Shown: piece after piece, positions 1 through 31,678 of the stretch
How positions within the stretch are numbered: position 1 is the first letter of the stretch
Layout: every line of letters begins with the position of its first letter
DNA from: Plumapathes pennacea
Lineage: Eukaryota > Cnidaria > Anthozoa > Antipatharia > Myriopathidae
Assembly: GCA_964036295.1 (NCBI GenBank)
Contig: OZ038465.1
Location: forward strand, 16,040,167-16,104,166
Length of the DNA stretch: 64,000 nt
Reading direction: 5' to 3'
Program-made: the position numbers and the translations under genes
Notes under the pieces: model-generated
Told to the model about the DNA's origin: nothing
Database searches by the model: none
What the model saw: the letters and a program-made list of their open reading frames with translations, nothing else

Positions 1-344
1 CATTTCATGATTCATACATTTTCTTTTTGAATATAAGGCGTGTTTTTACGGGACAATAAACCATTTCCACGATCATGTGCACCAGGAAATAGCACTTTTA
101 TCCCCCCTCCCCTCCCCCGATAAACGAGTGTCTGTCAATTAAATCTCTCTGTACGCTCAGCTTGGTTTTGTGGCTATACAATTGCATAAGAACCATAGAA
201 TAAGTTATACACTCTGCCTGCCACGTTTTATCGTCTGGTGTCCCGCCAAAAAATCTGCGCTTCGCGAACTGCGCATGATTATGAAAGTGGCTTATTCTGG
301 GACACGTTTGTATCAAAAGTGAAGATGTACTACAGGTTACTCAC

Positions 345-21859
<21,515 letters not shown>

Positions 21860-22149
21860 TCCATCTCATTCTTCTCAAGAAATCCCCACTTACAAGACGT
21901 TATTCACTCACTGATCTGTCGACGCCATTTTGAATTCAAAGAAACTCGCGGTTCAGCGGTCCCTCAAAAAATCGATAAAAAAAGGTCGAATGGCGGAAGT
22001 AGTTCCCAGTCTTATTCGGAATTCAACATGGCTGCTGTGTGAAAAGAACTCCTTCTCCACACAAGGAAACAAGACATTATTGGCCTTTTTCCCGTCTATT
22101 TTTGTCCTAGCGACAAAGAAGTACCTGTGTTCTTTACTCTGGAGCAAGG
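21860..22149. promoter_or_regulatory. Divergent promoter SMG1/CHMP6
   Basis: Only 290 bp separate the SMG1 and CHMP6 start codons, which point away from each other. Two YY1-like elements (AAnATGGC type) are visible: 21920-21932 reading toward SMG1 (CAAAATGGCGTCG) and 22024-22037 reading toward CHMP6 (CAACATGGCTGCTG). YY1 motifs near the start site are common in TATA-less housekeeping promoters. No TATA box was seen. Confidence 0.6.
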
Positions 22150-25100
22150 ATGGGGTTGTTTTTCAGCAGGAAAAAAACGGAAGAGCCAGAGAAACCAAAG
22201 ATAACAGAGCAAGACAAAGCAGTTCTGGTAAATGTTATGATTAAAAGTTACTGGGCCACTGATTTGATGAAGTATTCAAGTTTTTTAATTGAACTGTTCA
22301 TCTATTTGGAGCAACACTACAAAATACCCCGCACCTACTGTCACAGTTTTTGGCACGCTTTGCAGAACGAGGAAAAAGACAAAAGGTCTCATTGATATTA
22401 AAATAAGGTGCGGGGTATTCTGTAATTTAGCGATCTATTTAATACGTTCATTCAGAAAGTGTCCTAAAATATAAACATCTGGTATTAACTGGGAGTGGCT
22501 GAAATTCAGGCTAGGACCTGCTTCCCCCTCTCACCACCCCCTTTTCTCCTCCGGAAATTCCCCCCTCCCTCCTATATACCATCACAACTCCTTTCAGGGA
22601 GTGAGCAGCCTAGAGAGTGCGTCATTTACACGAACAAGTAGCCTCTGCATTGCCACCCCAGCGTAACTGAGTTACGGAGGGGGCAGCTGTGTACAGGCCA
22701 TAAACAAACAAGTATCAAATATTTTTGGAAACAATGTTTACACCATGAAAGTTGTTTGTAACAAAGTGGGACTCAGCATTTCTGTTAAAAGGTGCTGTGT
22801 TCTTGCAAAAGGTATTCACATACCATACATGTTCTTTGTGCAGGCTCTGAAACAGCAGAGGGACAAGTTGAAGCAGTATCAGAAGAAGGTAAGGAGGATA
22901 TGAGCAGTATAGTAATGTAAGTTAGAAGTTAATATTAATATAGTCTTTACTAATAACTGGCAAGCTTTTTGTTTCCATGATTATCTCACAGCATAATAAA
23001 ATATTTTTATTGATTATATTTTCAGATTCATCAAAATTTGGAAAAGGAAAGGCAATTGGCCAAAACACTGCTCCAACAAGGACAGAAGAAGTAGGTTTGA
23101 AGCAAGTTTGATCCATCTTACCTGAGACAGCCAAGCATGGAGTGCATGGAATCTGTATTGCCTTCACATACAGATATTTCCACATACTCCCAGGGGAGGG
23201 TATTCAATAGGAATTTGGGTAGAGAGGTTCTGCTGACTCTATAAAGCCCTGACCGTATTCAAGACTCAAAGATGTAAATTTTGTGACTCAAATTTATGAC
23301 CCTGTTCACTTGACTAAAAAAATTACCCTATTCAAGACAGAGACAAGGTAGCCTGTATTGGACGTGTTTCCACCAGAGAATACGAAGAGATTGTGCAAAA
23401 ATTACGGCGAGTGCAAAAATAACGGGTGGTTGAGGGGGAAGGAAGGAGGAGAAGATCTTCTGGAGATAAGCCTGTTTTCAGGAGAAAACCCTGTTTAAGA
23501 CATGAATGTGTAAAACGTTATATCCTGTTTAAGTCAGAGGACCTTGAAAATGATACCCTATTGGGCAGAACATCCCTGTTATAGAAGAAATAATATAGTG
23601 CCCCCTTCCCTCGGGCATATATACACCTGATTTACAACCTTTTGCCACTATGTTACTTTTGTGTTACTTTGTATGTTTGACAGTAAAGCAAAGTTACTTC
23701 TGAAGAAGAAAAGATACCAGGAACAGCAATTGGACAGGACAGACAATCAGTTAGACAACTTGGAAAAAATGGTGTGTTGTTGTGTTGAGAGGGGAGAAAC
23801 AGTGATTAGTGATGGGTCCTGCCCATTATTAATCCTCCTCTCCTCCCCTTCTTCTCTTTCATCCTCATCTTCTTTCTCTTCATTTTTCTTCCCCTCCTCC
23901 TTCTTCCATCTAATTCCCTCCAACCCCTTTCTTTCCCTGATATCACCTCCTTCTCCCTCATTTTTTCTCACCCTTTTTCTTCCACATTATTTCTTCTGCT
24001 TCCTTCTACCCTTTCCCTCCTTCTTTCTTCTTCATTATCCTTTCTCCTCTGTCTTAGAAAAATGTATTTCACTACAATCAGTAGAAATTAAACAACTCGC
24101 CCAGACACAGTGTGACCACAGCCTTTTGTGCACCATCCTTAGAACTGATCTTTTTTCTCTCCAGGTTCAAGATGTAGAGTTTGCTCAGATACAAATAAAG
24201 GTTGTTGAAGGTTTAAAACAGGGCAATGAGGCTCTGGACCAAATGCATCAGGTAAGGGAGAGGGGGGAGGGGAATGGTCTATGTTCACTTGTCAGTCCTT
24301 AATATCAGTCTTTAACAAAATAATGTATTTGTAATATTCTTTTCAGATGATGTCAATAGAAGATGTTGAAAGAATTATGGAAGAGACCAAAGAGGCTGTA
24401 GAATACCAGCGGGTAAGAAATTTGTCAGTTGTGATTGGGTAAGAGATTTGTTAGCTGTGATTGGGTAAAGATTTGAAAGTTGTGATTGGGTGAGAGATTT
24501 ATTAGCTGTGATTGGGTAAGAGATTTGTCAGCTGTGATTGGGTAAGAATTTGTTGGCCATGACTGGGTAAGAGATATTGTCAGTTGTGATTAAAGTTTCT
24601 TTAATATGGTTCTCTTCACCCACCCAGCGTGTCTATGTCAATCCTCAAATCATTCAAGCAGGACATATTTTTGTTCCTGCTGTATACAGGAGATTGATGA
24701 GCTGTTAAGTGGCAGTCTGACACAGGAGGATGAAGATGCAGTTCTACAAGAGCTAGAAGACCTTACCAAGGTTTGTCTCTCAACTCTTAGTGATAGCATG
24801 CCAGAAAAATAATATGGGGACACAATGAAAATTTTACTTTGGGATACATTTAGGAGATCCACCACAGGTATATCAACAGATGCCACCAAATTGTTGAATT
24901 CTGGTGATTTGAGCATTGAGTTAAAATACAGTGGAACCTCACTGTTTTGTGCTCACTTAATTCGAAGTCCCCATTATTTTGAAGTCAAGCCGAATCCCCT
25001 TGGATGTATTTTTTCAGTCATTTACTGCTATTTTGAACTTTTCAAATTCATGTCCCATGCGACTTCAAAATAGCAGGGTTTGACTTTATGGCCAACTTCA

Positions 25101-25895
25101 GGAAACTAATAGGACATATTTTGTGATAAAAACTTAACACTTATGCCCTCTGATTTCCTTGGCATCTTAAATTTTCAGTCAATGTCAGAAAAGTTGCCAG
25201 ATGTTTCCACAGCTGCTGATGTATCTCTTCCTGATGTGCCAACAAAAGAGCCAGGTGGGATGCATTTTGCTTCAGTGCAGGGAAATAGTGAGCTGTCACC
25301 CAACTGTTATGACCCTTGGGAGGGAAGGAGGGGTAACAGTTGTGAGATACACTTTTTCAATTTTCAATTATTATTCTTATCCAATTATAATTATTATATT
25401 ATTATGATTATTGTTATTATTATAGTTATTTAATATATTATTTATTAGATTGTGTTGAAATAATTTTTAATAATTCCAACACAAAGAAGGGACAACTTTC
25501 AAATAGATATAGCATAGTATATATCAGATGGTCAGAGATCGTTCGTGGCACTTCCTCTTCCATCCCTGATCATTTGATAATCAGGCTAAGGATATGCATG
25601 CCATAAGTACATGCAAAGATCTTGAAAAGGGGCCTGAAATCAGAATGAAAAAAAAATCAAACATTTTTTTCATGTGAGCCCATATGCAAAATCACAGTGC
25701 ATTTTGACAAAGAGGAAATTTGGTACCAAAATCAACACTTTGACTGTTTTTATCTGCATGTCTTTATTTGCAATCAAGGAAGCATGATAAGGTTTGATTG
25801 CCCCTTGACCAACATTGCTTGCTTTCTTTTGTGAAGGACCAGCAGCACAAAAGACCAAGGAATCACCAAAGCAAGCAGAAATGGTCCCAGCCTGA
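22150..25895 (+). CDS. CHMP6: CHMP6 (VPS20), ESCRT-III subunit
   Basis: CHMP6 links ESCRT-II to ESCRT-III polymer assembly in endosomal sorting and membrane scission. Exons: 22150-22227, 22844-22888, 23026-23090, 23684-23771, 24165-24251, 24347-24412, 24690-24770, 25179-25254, 25837-25895. All have GT/AG and compatible phases, giving 214 aa (human about 201). The N-terminus MGLFFS fits an N-myristoylation signal (Gly2, Ser6), as in human CHMP6. Seen in order: TEQDKAVL, LKQQRDKLKQYQKK, KAKLLLKKKRYQEQQLDRT, VVEGLKQGNEALDQMHQ, IDELLSGSLTQEDEDAVL. These match the family along its length; the last two exons (lysine/proline-rich) are less conserved. Several long open frames in the region run from exons into introns and are not genes. 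Confidence 0.95.
24413..24592 (+). repeat. Minisatellite in CHMP6 intron 6
   Basis: About seven degenerate copies of a 27-30 bp unit containing TGTGATTGGGTAAGAGATTT, beginning exactly at the 5' splice site of exon 6. Each unit carries a GGGTAAGA donor-like core like the real donor (CGG|GTAAGA). Confidence 0.85.
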
Positions 25896-26105
25896 CATGA
25901 TAATTTGTGACAGAAGCACTTGCTGCATGACCTGCACAAGCAATATATTACTATTATCTCACAAATTTTCTCATTACTACCTTTAAAGTGCCTATAATGG
26001 CAAAAACATGATTGTATACAAGGTTGAAATTTGTAAATAGACCAACTTGTATTTCCAGGGTTTGAGTAATCAGGATTTTACTGTTACATTCAGAACCTGA
26101 TATCA

Positions 26106-26162
26106 AATAAAAAGTATTGCTCTACAAGTTGTGCCAAGTTCTATATTGCTACACGAATAAAA
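26106..26162 (+). terminator. Poly(A) signals of CHMP6
   Basis: AATAAA at 26106-26111 and again at 26157-26162, 211 and 262 bp after the CHMP6 stop codon. Position and strand fit the 3' end of this gene. The rest of 25896-26795 is non-coding convergent spacer between CHMP6 and the Cwc2-like gene; it includes a weak copy of the family-B repeat near 26660-26775. Confidence 0.55.
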
Positions 26163-26795
26163 AGTATATAAATGAAAATATAGAATGTAGTGGTGAACAA
26201 GAGATATTGTATGGATGCATTTTTACTTTTAACATGGTCCACGTTTCAGCTGTTCACTGTTCTATTTATCCCAAATTTTTTGTCCCAAATTTTTCCATTT
26301 ATCCCAAAGATTTTTAAAACCCCTATTAAAATGCAGCCCCTCTGTTAGGCAGCCACGGCCTCAAATTTAGCTTGGGCAACTCTCATTTTGGTACCTCTTA
26401 AGGGTGAAAACAAAAGATCTGGTACGGTCCTTAACAAACCCTGTTTCGGGAGAACGGCAAAGTTTTCAAGTCAGGAGACTAAAGTTTTCAAGTCGGGGAA
26501 ACTAAAAATAATATCAGGATATCACGGAAAATACCTGGGACATCTGGCAGGCTTTTCCTTCTGGCTGACTGTGGTTAAAAATATAATCATGCAGCAAAAG
26601 CATCCAAAGTTTCTGGAGGACTCGTTCTTTGGTAATATCTAGTTCTATAAGAGACAGGGGTGGTGTATATTAAGTTACTTGATCCCTGTCAATTCTCACT
26701 ACATTAGTCTACATGTCTTCTACTTAAATAGCTGCAGAGAATATTGTAACTTTAGCTCAGGAATGAAAGGGTCAAACTGGCTTTGTTACACATCA

Positions 26796-27917
26796 CTAAC
26801 TCTCCTCTTCTTCTTCCTCTGATGATGAGCTGTATGCAGAAACTAACGAAGTCAAAGCCTTGGCATTATTTGGACTTTGAGTGTTAGCTTGTACATTTTC
26901 GTTTGGTCCAGAAGAAGAATTACCCAGAGAAGCCTGCTCCTCGGACCATTTGACCAAGTCTAATAAAGTTTTTGGTTGAATGTGACCAACAACTCTATCC
27001 TCTGAGACTTGACAAACTGAACTGCTATTTATTGCAAGTTCTTGTTCGCGATATTGGTGATCTGTGTCGGGATAAACCTCCACCGCTTGCCCCTTAATTC
27101 TGGTCACCCCTTGGTGTCGCTTCTTTGGGGGCCCACCATAATAACCCATCCAAGGTCCATCCTTGGGTAAGCTCTCGATTACTGCTTTCCCCAGTGCCCT
27201 TTTGTTCTCCTCTAGTTTCCTCTTTGCCACCCACGGATTTGGGTCTGCAGTAGCCCAGCGGATGTTCAAAAATTCACCATTGTCAAGGGACTGTTTTTGC
27301 ATTGCTTCTTTTGCAAACTCTGCATTGGCACGGTATTTATAACGCACAAAAGCTACTCCTTTACTCTCCAGCACCCTGACATTTTCTATCTCTCCCCATT
27401 CAGTGAAATGTCTGCGAACTGTCGACTGAATGTTAGAGCGTGGACTGGCTATCCCTCCAACGTACAAAGTTCTTGCTGTTTCTAAGTCCGTTGCAAACGA
27501 GCCCACACCGCTCTGGTCCTCTCGGACTTCGTCATGTCTTTCCCTCCCAAAGCAATCTCTCGTCGCATCCAAGTTCGCGTTAAACTCCCCCGTTGGGAGG
27601 AGATGCAGCCAAGGGCATTCGTACCCTAAAGGACAGCAACCTCTCGCAAATTTGAGGCAGGTGTATGCACCATCTCTCGCGTTCCCTCGAGTTTCTCCTT
27701 CGTCTTTCGAGATACAACACCGCGAGGAACTTGACTGTTTCTCTTTGCTATCGTAACGTTCGCCAGGATGCTTGTTGTACCATATATTATAGTTTCCTCG
27801 CAAATCTCCGCCACGCTTTGGTCCTATTGCTTGTGATATTTGCTTTCTTGCTTTGACCATTTTTCCGCTCCCGTTGTCCGCCATGTTGTTACTCATTTCC
27901 AGTCTTCCACTATCCAC
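26796..27917 (-). CDS. CWC2: Cwc2-type spliceosomal RNA-binding protein, intronless
   Basis: Single open frame of 373 aa. The NYNIWYNKHPGERYD block (42-56) and the CCCH finger C87-x7-C95-x5-C101-x3-H105 (CLKFARGCCPLGYECPWLH) match the Torus/zinc-finger region of fungal Cwc2. An RRM follows: RNP2 LYVGGI (151-156), RNP1 KGVAFVRY (186-193), ending in the Cwc2 signature RWATADPNP (220-228). The C-terminus is acidic (SSSSEEEEEES). Cwc2 sits in the Prp19-associated complex and contacts U6 snRNA in the spliceosome core; in humans this role is assigned to RBM22, so a separate Cwc2-type gene in an animal is notable. The start is uncertain: Met1, Met8 and Met12 are possible, and Met12 (27884) lies inside an AACATGGCGG YY1-type element, favouring it. 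All neighbours of similar age except H1 have introns. Confidence 0.88.
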   Translation of the reverse strand: MDSGRLEMSNNMADNGSGKMVKARKQISQAIGPKRGGDLRGNYNIWYNKHPGERYDSKEKQSSSSRCCISKDEGETRGNARDGAYTCLKFARGCCPLGYECPWLHLLPTGEFNANLDATRDCFGRERHDEVREDQSGVGSFATDLETARTLYVGGIASPRSNIQSTVRRHFTEWGEIENVRVLESKGVAFVRYKYRANAEFAKEAMQKQSLDNGEFLNIRWATADPNPWVAKRKLEENKRALGKAVIESLPKDGPWMGYYGGPPKKRHQGVTRIKGQAVEVYPDTDHQYREQELAINSSSVCQVSEDRVVGHIQPKTLLDLVKWSEEQASLGNSSSGPNENVQANTQSPNNAKALTSLVSAYSSSSEEEEEES

Positions 27918-27954
27918 AGACTACGCGAAGTGCTGGGTATGAAGCTTTGCAAAG
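27918..27954. promoter_or_regulatory. Very short divergent promoter CWC2/LYRM7
   Basis: The outermost start codons are 37 bp apart (70 bp if Met12 of the Cwc2-like protein is used). The two transcripts must share promoter DNA or overlap at their 5' ends. The YY1-type element at 27880-27890 (minus strand) is the only motif recognised; no TATA box. Confidence 0.55.
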
Positions 27955-28541
27955 ATGAGTTTGCGGTGCAAGGTAGGTATAAATAAAAGCGTAAATTTCT
28001 TCTGTTTAAGCTTGGAATCAAAATGTCTTTGAGCTTTTTGTTCTACCCAATAGAGTTCTCGATATATAAATAATATATGAAACACTATAAAACAAATTAT
28101 TAAGTTAGGTACCGACATAGATTATACTGTTACTTTTTTGTCAGGAGTGGATTGGTCATACCCGTGGTCACTTCGCCAGTTTTCCAAAATATGGGCACTA
28201 AAATTTAAAATTTATGTAAGTCCCCTCATGAATGTTCTGCTTCTACTTTTCTTTTTCAGGTGCTGTCCTGTTACAGAGCTCTTCACAGAACAAGAACAAC
28301 AGTGTTTGCAGGAGACGTTGCTGCACTAGAGGCTGGGAGGCGTAAGATAAGAGAAGAATTCTCCAAAAACAAAGATGAAGTTGATCCAGACAAAATAGCA
28401 GGGCTCATCAAAATGGCACAAGACACAGAGCAAATGTTGCGTTGCCTAGTTGTGCAAGGGGTGAAAACAGAGGAAGGTAGTTATAGGTTGAGAGTAACTA
28501 GGGATACCATCCTCCAGGACAATGCTCCATTACCAAAGTAG
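27955..28541 (+). CDS. LYRM7: LYRM7 (MZM1-like), complex III assembly factor
   Basis: Two exons: 27955-27972 (MSLRCK) and 28260-28541, phase 0, GT/AG intron of 287 bp, product 99 aa. The product reads K|VLSCYRALHRTRTTVFAGD then ALEAGRRKIREEF, matching human LYRM7 (VLQLFKTLHRTRQQVF..ALEAARIKINEEF). LYRM7 is a mitochondrial matrix LYR-family chaperone that stabilises the Rieske protein UQCRFS1 before it enters complex III. The LYR tripeptide is degenerate (CYR here, LFK in human). The six-codon first exon is too short to be called as an open frame on its own. No clear poly(A) signal found. Confidence 0.93.
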
Positions 28542-28867
28542 ATGACTTCATTTTTCTGTTGCACAGACAGTTGACTGTGACATGTTCATTAAGCTGACTA
28601 ATGTCAAGAGATTATTATTGGGCTTTCAAATGCTAAGTTTTCCATACTGTATGATTACTCGATTGGTCAAAGAAGAGAATTTCATTGAAATATTGACTGG
28701 TTTTTTAACTCGTATACTAAACTGCTCTGCCAGACTCGCAGGGCGCAGTGGAGCTTGCTTGCTTCCTATTATGTATAACCATATATTTTGACCTATATGA
28801 AGGATACCCCAAGACAATTTCATCATGGGTGCAGTAAGGCATGTGTACTAAATATTTATAGAGGATA

Positions 28868-29004
28868 TTACACGGTGGCACGAAGATATGAATTTTATTT
28901 TTGAGTGGTAAAAGCAATATTTTACAAACGAGCGCTTCGCGAGTGAGTAAAATATTGTTTTTACCACTCGAAAATAAGATCCATATCTTCAAGCCGCCGT
29001 GTAA
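28868..29004. repeat. 137-bp palindrome
   Basis: Arms ATTACACGGTGGC...AAGATATG...GAGTGGTAAAA..CAATATTTTAC and their complement around AACGAGCGCTTCGCGAGTGA. Downstream of LYRM7; probably part of a larger MITE reaching about 29210. Confidence 0.75.
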
Positions 29005-29898
29005 TTTTCTTTTTATTATATTAGACACGAGTGTTTTACGAGAAATTGCACAAACAACCGTGCAAAAGCGGGAAATGACGCAAACGATATCCTCACTAGG
29101 GAGGATATAGAAAATACGCCACTCGGGTCCCGGATGTAGTTTCGTATGGATTTTACGCACAGTATATTTTCCAATAAAACACTTGTTTCTATATAATAAA
29201 ATACATTATTGAACATCATACCAACTTGAAACTCGCTCTCATACAGAATAGCAATCATTGCACAATATAACACAAGGTACTTTTTACAGAGACAAAATGT
29301 TCTGTACCAAAAATAGCGCCAACATCACTTCACGTCAAATTCTTCACTATAAAGAATACATAAAGTAACTGACTATAAATGGGTCTTCATTTGTTTAATG
29401 ATTCGTTATCTGTCAATTTATTGCTGTTTGGACTTTGACCTAAAAATGACTAAAAATCAAGAAACTAGCTCCTGAATGCTATAACAAAGGCATGTCATAA
29501 AGACTGATCTAAGGGAGTAATTGTTTAGTGTGTTCCCTAGGGGGCAGTGGTTTTTCAGAACACATGGCAAAATAAATCTACTCCCCCTTCCTGAGAATTT
29601 TACTTCTAAAATAAGTTAACTCCCTACCCCCTACATTGCTCACACTTGGGTGTCTAAATTATTAACACGGGAGTTGGTAGAAGTGTTTCAAACGTGGCCA
29701 TTGAAAGGAGTTCTAGGGCATTCCCTTCCAGAAGTTGTGCAAAAAAGGTCAGAAACTAAAAAAATTATTTAACTTTTATGTTGTGAGTTTTTGGTGCTTT
29801 AAAAGTTTTGTTTCTGCACCTTAAAAATAAGTTTTTTAAAAAACCCCACCTGAAGTTCAAATTTAGAAAATAACAAAGGCTTTGAGTAGGATGCCAGC

Positions 29899-30346
29899 TA
29901 GGCTTGGATAAATTATGCTGGCATAATTTCGAGCATAATTCACTACTTTGAGCATCAGGCATTATGCCAGCATAATTCTGCATTTTCTAGCATAATTTGA
30001 GCATAATTTAAAGAAATCAGCAAGGCAAAGACATGCACTACGGTTAAAAGAAAATAAATAAAACAAATCGAAAATACCTTGTGATTCACCCAAATCTTGC
30101 TATAACGCGCCCGCATCACATACTCTGAAGTCTAAAGTCAGCGGCATTTAACGCCCCAAAGCCAGCGGCCGCGTAGGGCTGGGAGCGAAACCATGCGCGG
30201 AAAGGGACTGGGGCGAGGCTCGTACCGAGCATAATTCGAGTATAATTTTGTTCCCCGAGCATTATTTTGAGCATAATTCACGGTTTTTACAAACACTGCC
30301 GGCAGCCATAATTCGCCTTTTTACGAGCATAATTTATACAAGCCTA
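29899..30346. mobile_element. hAT-like MITE with 8-bp TSD
   Basis: Inverted ends TAGGCTTGGATAAATTATGC and GCATAATTTATACAAGCCTA, flanked by direct 8-bp copies of ATGCCAGC (29891-29898 and 30347-30354). The interior is dominated by about a dozen AGCATAATT or TATAATT words. The 8-bp TSD points to a hAT transposase acting in trans. Confidence 0.8.
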
Positions 30347-30411
30347 ATGCCAGCCGCGCATTTTGGCGGGAAGTTTTCGGCCGCGCGTTCGCGTTTCTTG
30401 ATTGGTTGCCT

Positions 30412-30475
30412 GTTAGGCTTGGATAAATTATGCTCGTAAACTGGTGAATTATGCCTGCCGGCAGTGCCCGTAAAA
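30412..30475. repeat. Partial copy of the TAGGCTTGG element
   Basis: TTAGGCTTGGATAAATTATG plus the CTGCCGGCAG block also present inside the neighbouring full element; the other end is missing. Confidence 0.6.
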
Positions 30476-30840
30476 GTTGTTATGTAATGTATTTAATCCA
30501 AAAAAAAAAAACGGCCGACTAACAAGCCGGGTCCAGTCTCCCTACCTTTTCCAACACTCGACCGCGCCCCTTTGTTGCTTCTCAGGGTGCGGCGGCCTGC
30601 GCTGCGCTGGAAAACCCATTAACACGTGTGGAGAGACGATCGTCTAGCGATACTCGCTTTGTAGCTCGTGCCGATAATCCACAGTGAGAAGTCCCAGAAA
30701 TAAAGAAGCAAGAACGAAGGATTACCAGGTCGACGTCAGTTCCTAAAGCTGAACATTTCATGATAAACCTTTTTAAGCCTGGCTGTCTGGCAAATGCCGA
30801 AGCGGTTTATTTACCTGGGGGGGAGGGGGACACTCATAGT

Positions 30841-31131
30841 TTTGGGTAGGGGTGTGCCGCCCGGTCCTGAAAACCCTTGCCCTATTTCAGACCAAAATAT
30901 CTGATTTTCTATACCCTATTGCAGACCTGACTCCAAAATTTATCTATTTCAGACCTTTTTAGACACTTTTTGTTCTTTTGCAACGATTTCCGCCCGGTGT
31001 TTTCTTCCATTTGCCGTGCAATGTCCCAAATACCCTATTTCAGACTAAAAATGCTTGAAAACGACATCCTTTGGGGCGGCACATACCTATACTGCTTATA
31101 TATGGGAGTACCCCCCCCCCCCCCCCCCCCC
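30841..31131. repeat. Repeat with GTGTGCC...CCCTATTTCAGACC and poly(C) end
   Basis: Shares order and wording with 57047-57205: GGGTAG, GTGTGCC, CTGAAAACCCTT, CCCTATTTCAGACCAAAAT, GGCAGCACATAC, ATATATGGGAGTACCCCC. Here it ends in a C-run of about 20 bp. Non-coding dispersed repeat. Confidence 0.7.
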
Positions 31132-31214
31132 TCCTCCCCTCCCTTACCACTAAAAGGAAGTTCTCAAGTACTGTATTTAAGTTGTTGCTTAGCGCGCGTG
31201 CTTTTGTTTGTAAT

Positions 31215-31678
31215 GGCCTGGCAAAAACGAGGACACATTGTGCCGGCAACATTGTGTCCTTCGATGTCACCAGCGTGGCAAAACTGCGAAAAAGTTGCTG
31301 CGCAAAGTTGTGTCCGCAACAAATGTTTCGCGCGTGGCCAAACGGGGCGACATTTCACGGAAACAAGCACGCGCTAGCAATGTTGCCGCCACAATAGGGT
31401 CGGGCTTATACGAGAGAAAATAAGCCGCGGCTTACATAAGACGTGAACAGACCCATTTATACGAGTACGGCTTACACAAGGCGCGAACGGTTTGTAAAAA
31501 CGGTTCGCGGTTTCACGCCCAAAGTAAGCCAAGGCTTAGATAAGAGCAGCTCAAAACGGCTTGTGTAAGCAATGAACGTGGACTTCGTGCCATTTTTACG
31601 AGGGGGCACGTCTTATGTAAGCCGCGGCTTATTTTCTCTTGTATAAACGGCCCTAATGTGTCCTCGTTTTGCCAGGCC
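31215..31678. mobile_element. Outer inverted-repeat element, interrupted
   Basis: Ends GGCCTGGCAAAAACGAGGAC and GTCCTCGTTTTGCCAGGCC. Split by a second element at 31397-31654. Removing the insert restores a continuous element of about 200 bp. Confidence 0.75.
31397..31654. mobile_element. Inner MITE nested in the outer element
   Basis: Inverted ends GGGTCGGGCTTATACGAGAG and CTCTTGTATAAACGGCCC, continuing as AAAATAAGCCGCGGCTTACA and its complement, with TA on both sides. The nesting shows it inserted after its host. No gene was recognised from here to 33058. Confidence 0.75.

Noticed and set aside
1-344. Another SMG1 exon at the left edge
   Set aside because: No segment continues the protein after MNYV(K) in the required phase; this stretch is read as intron.
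23661-24302. 213-codon plus-strand open frame
   Set aside because: Runs from CHMP6 exon 4 through a pyrimidine-rich intron into exon 5; the conserved protein requires the splice.
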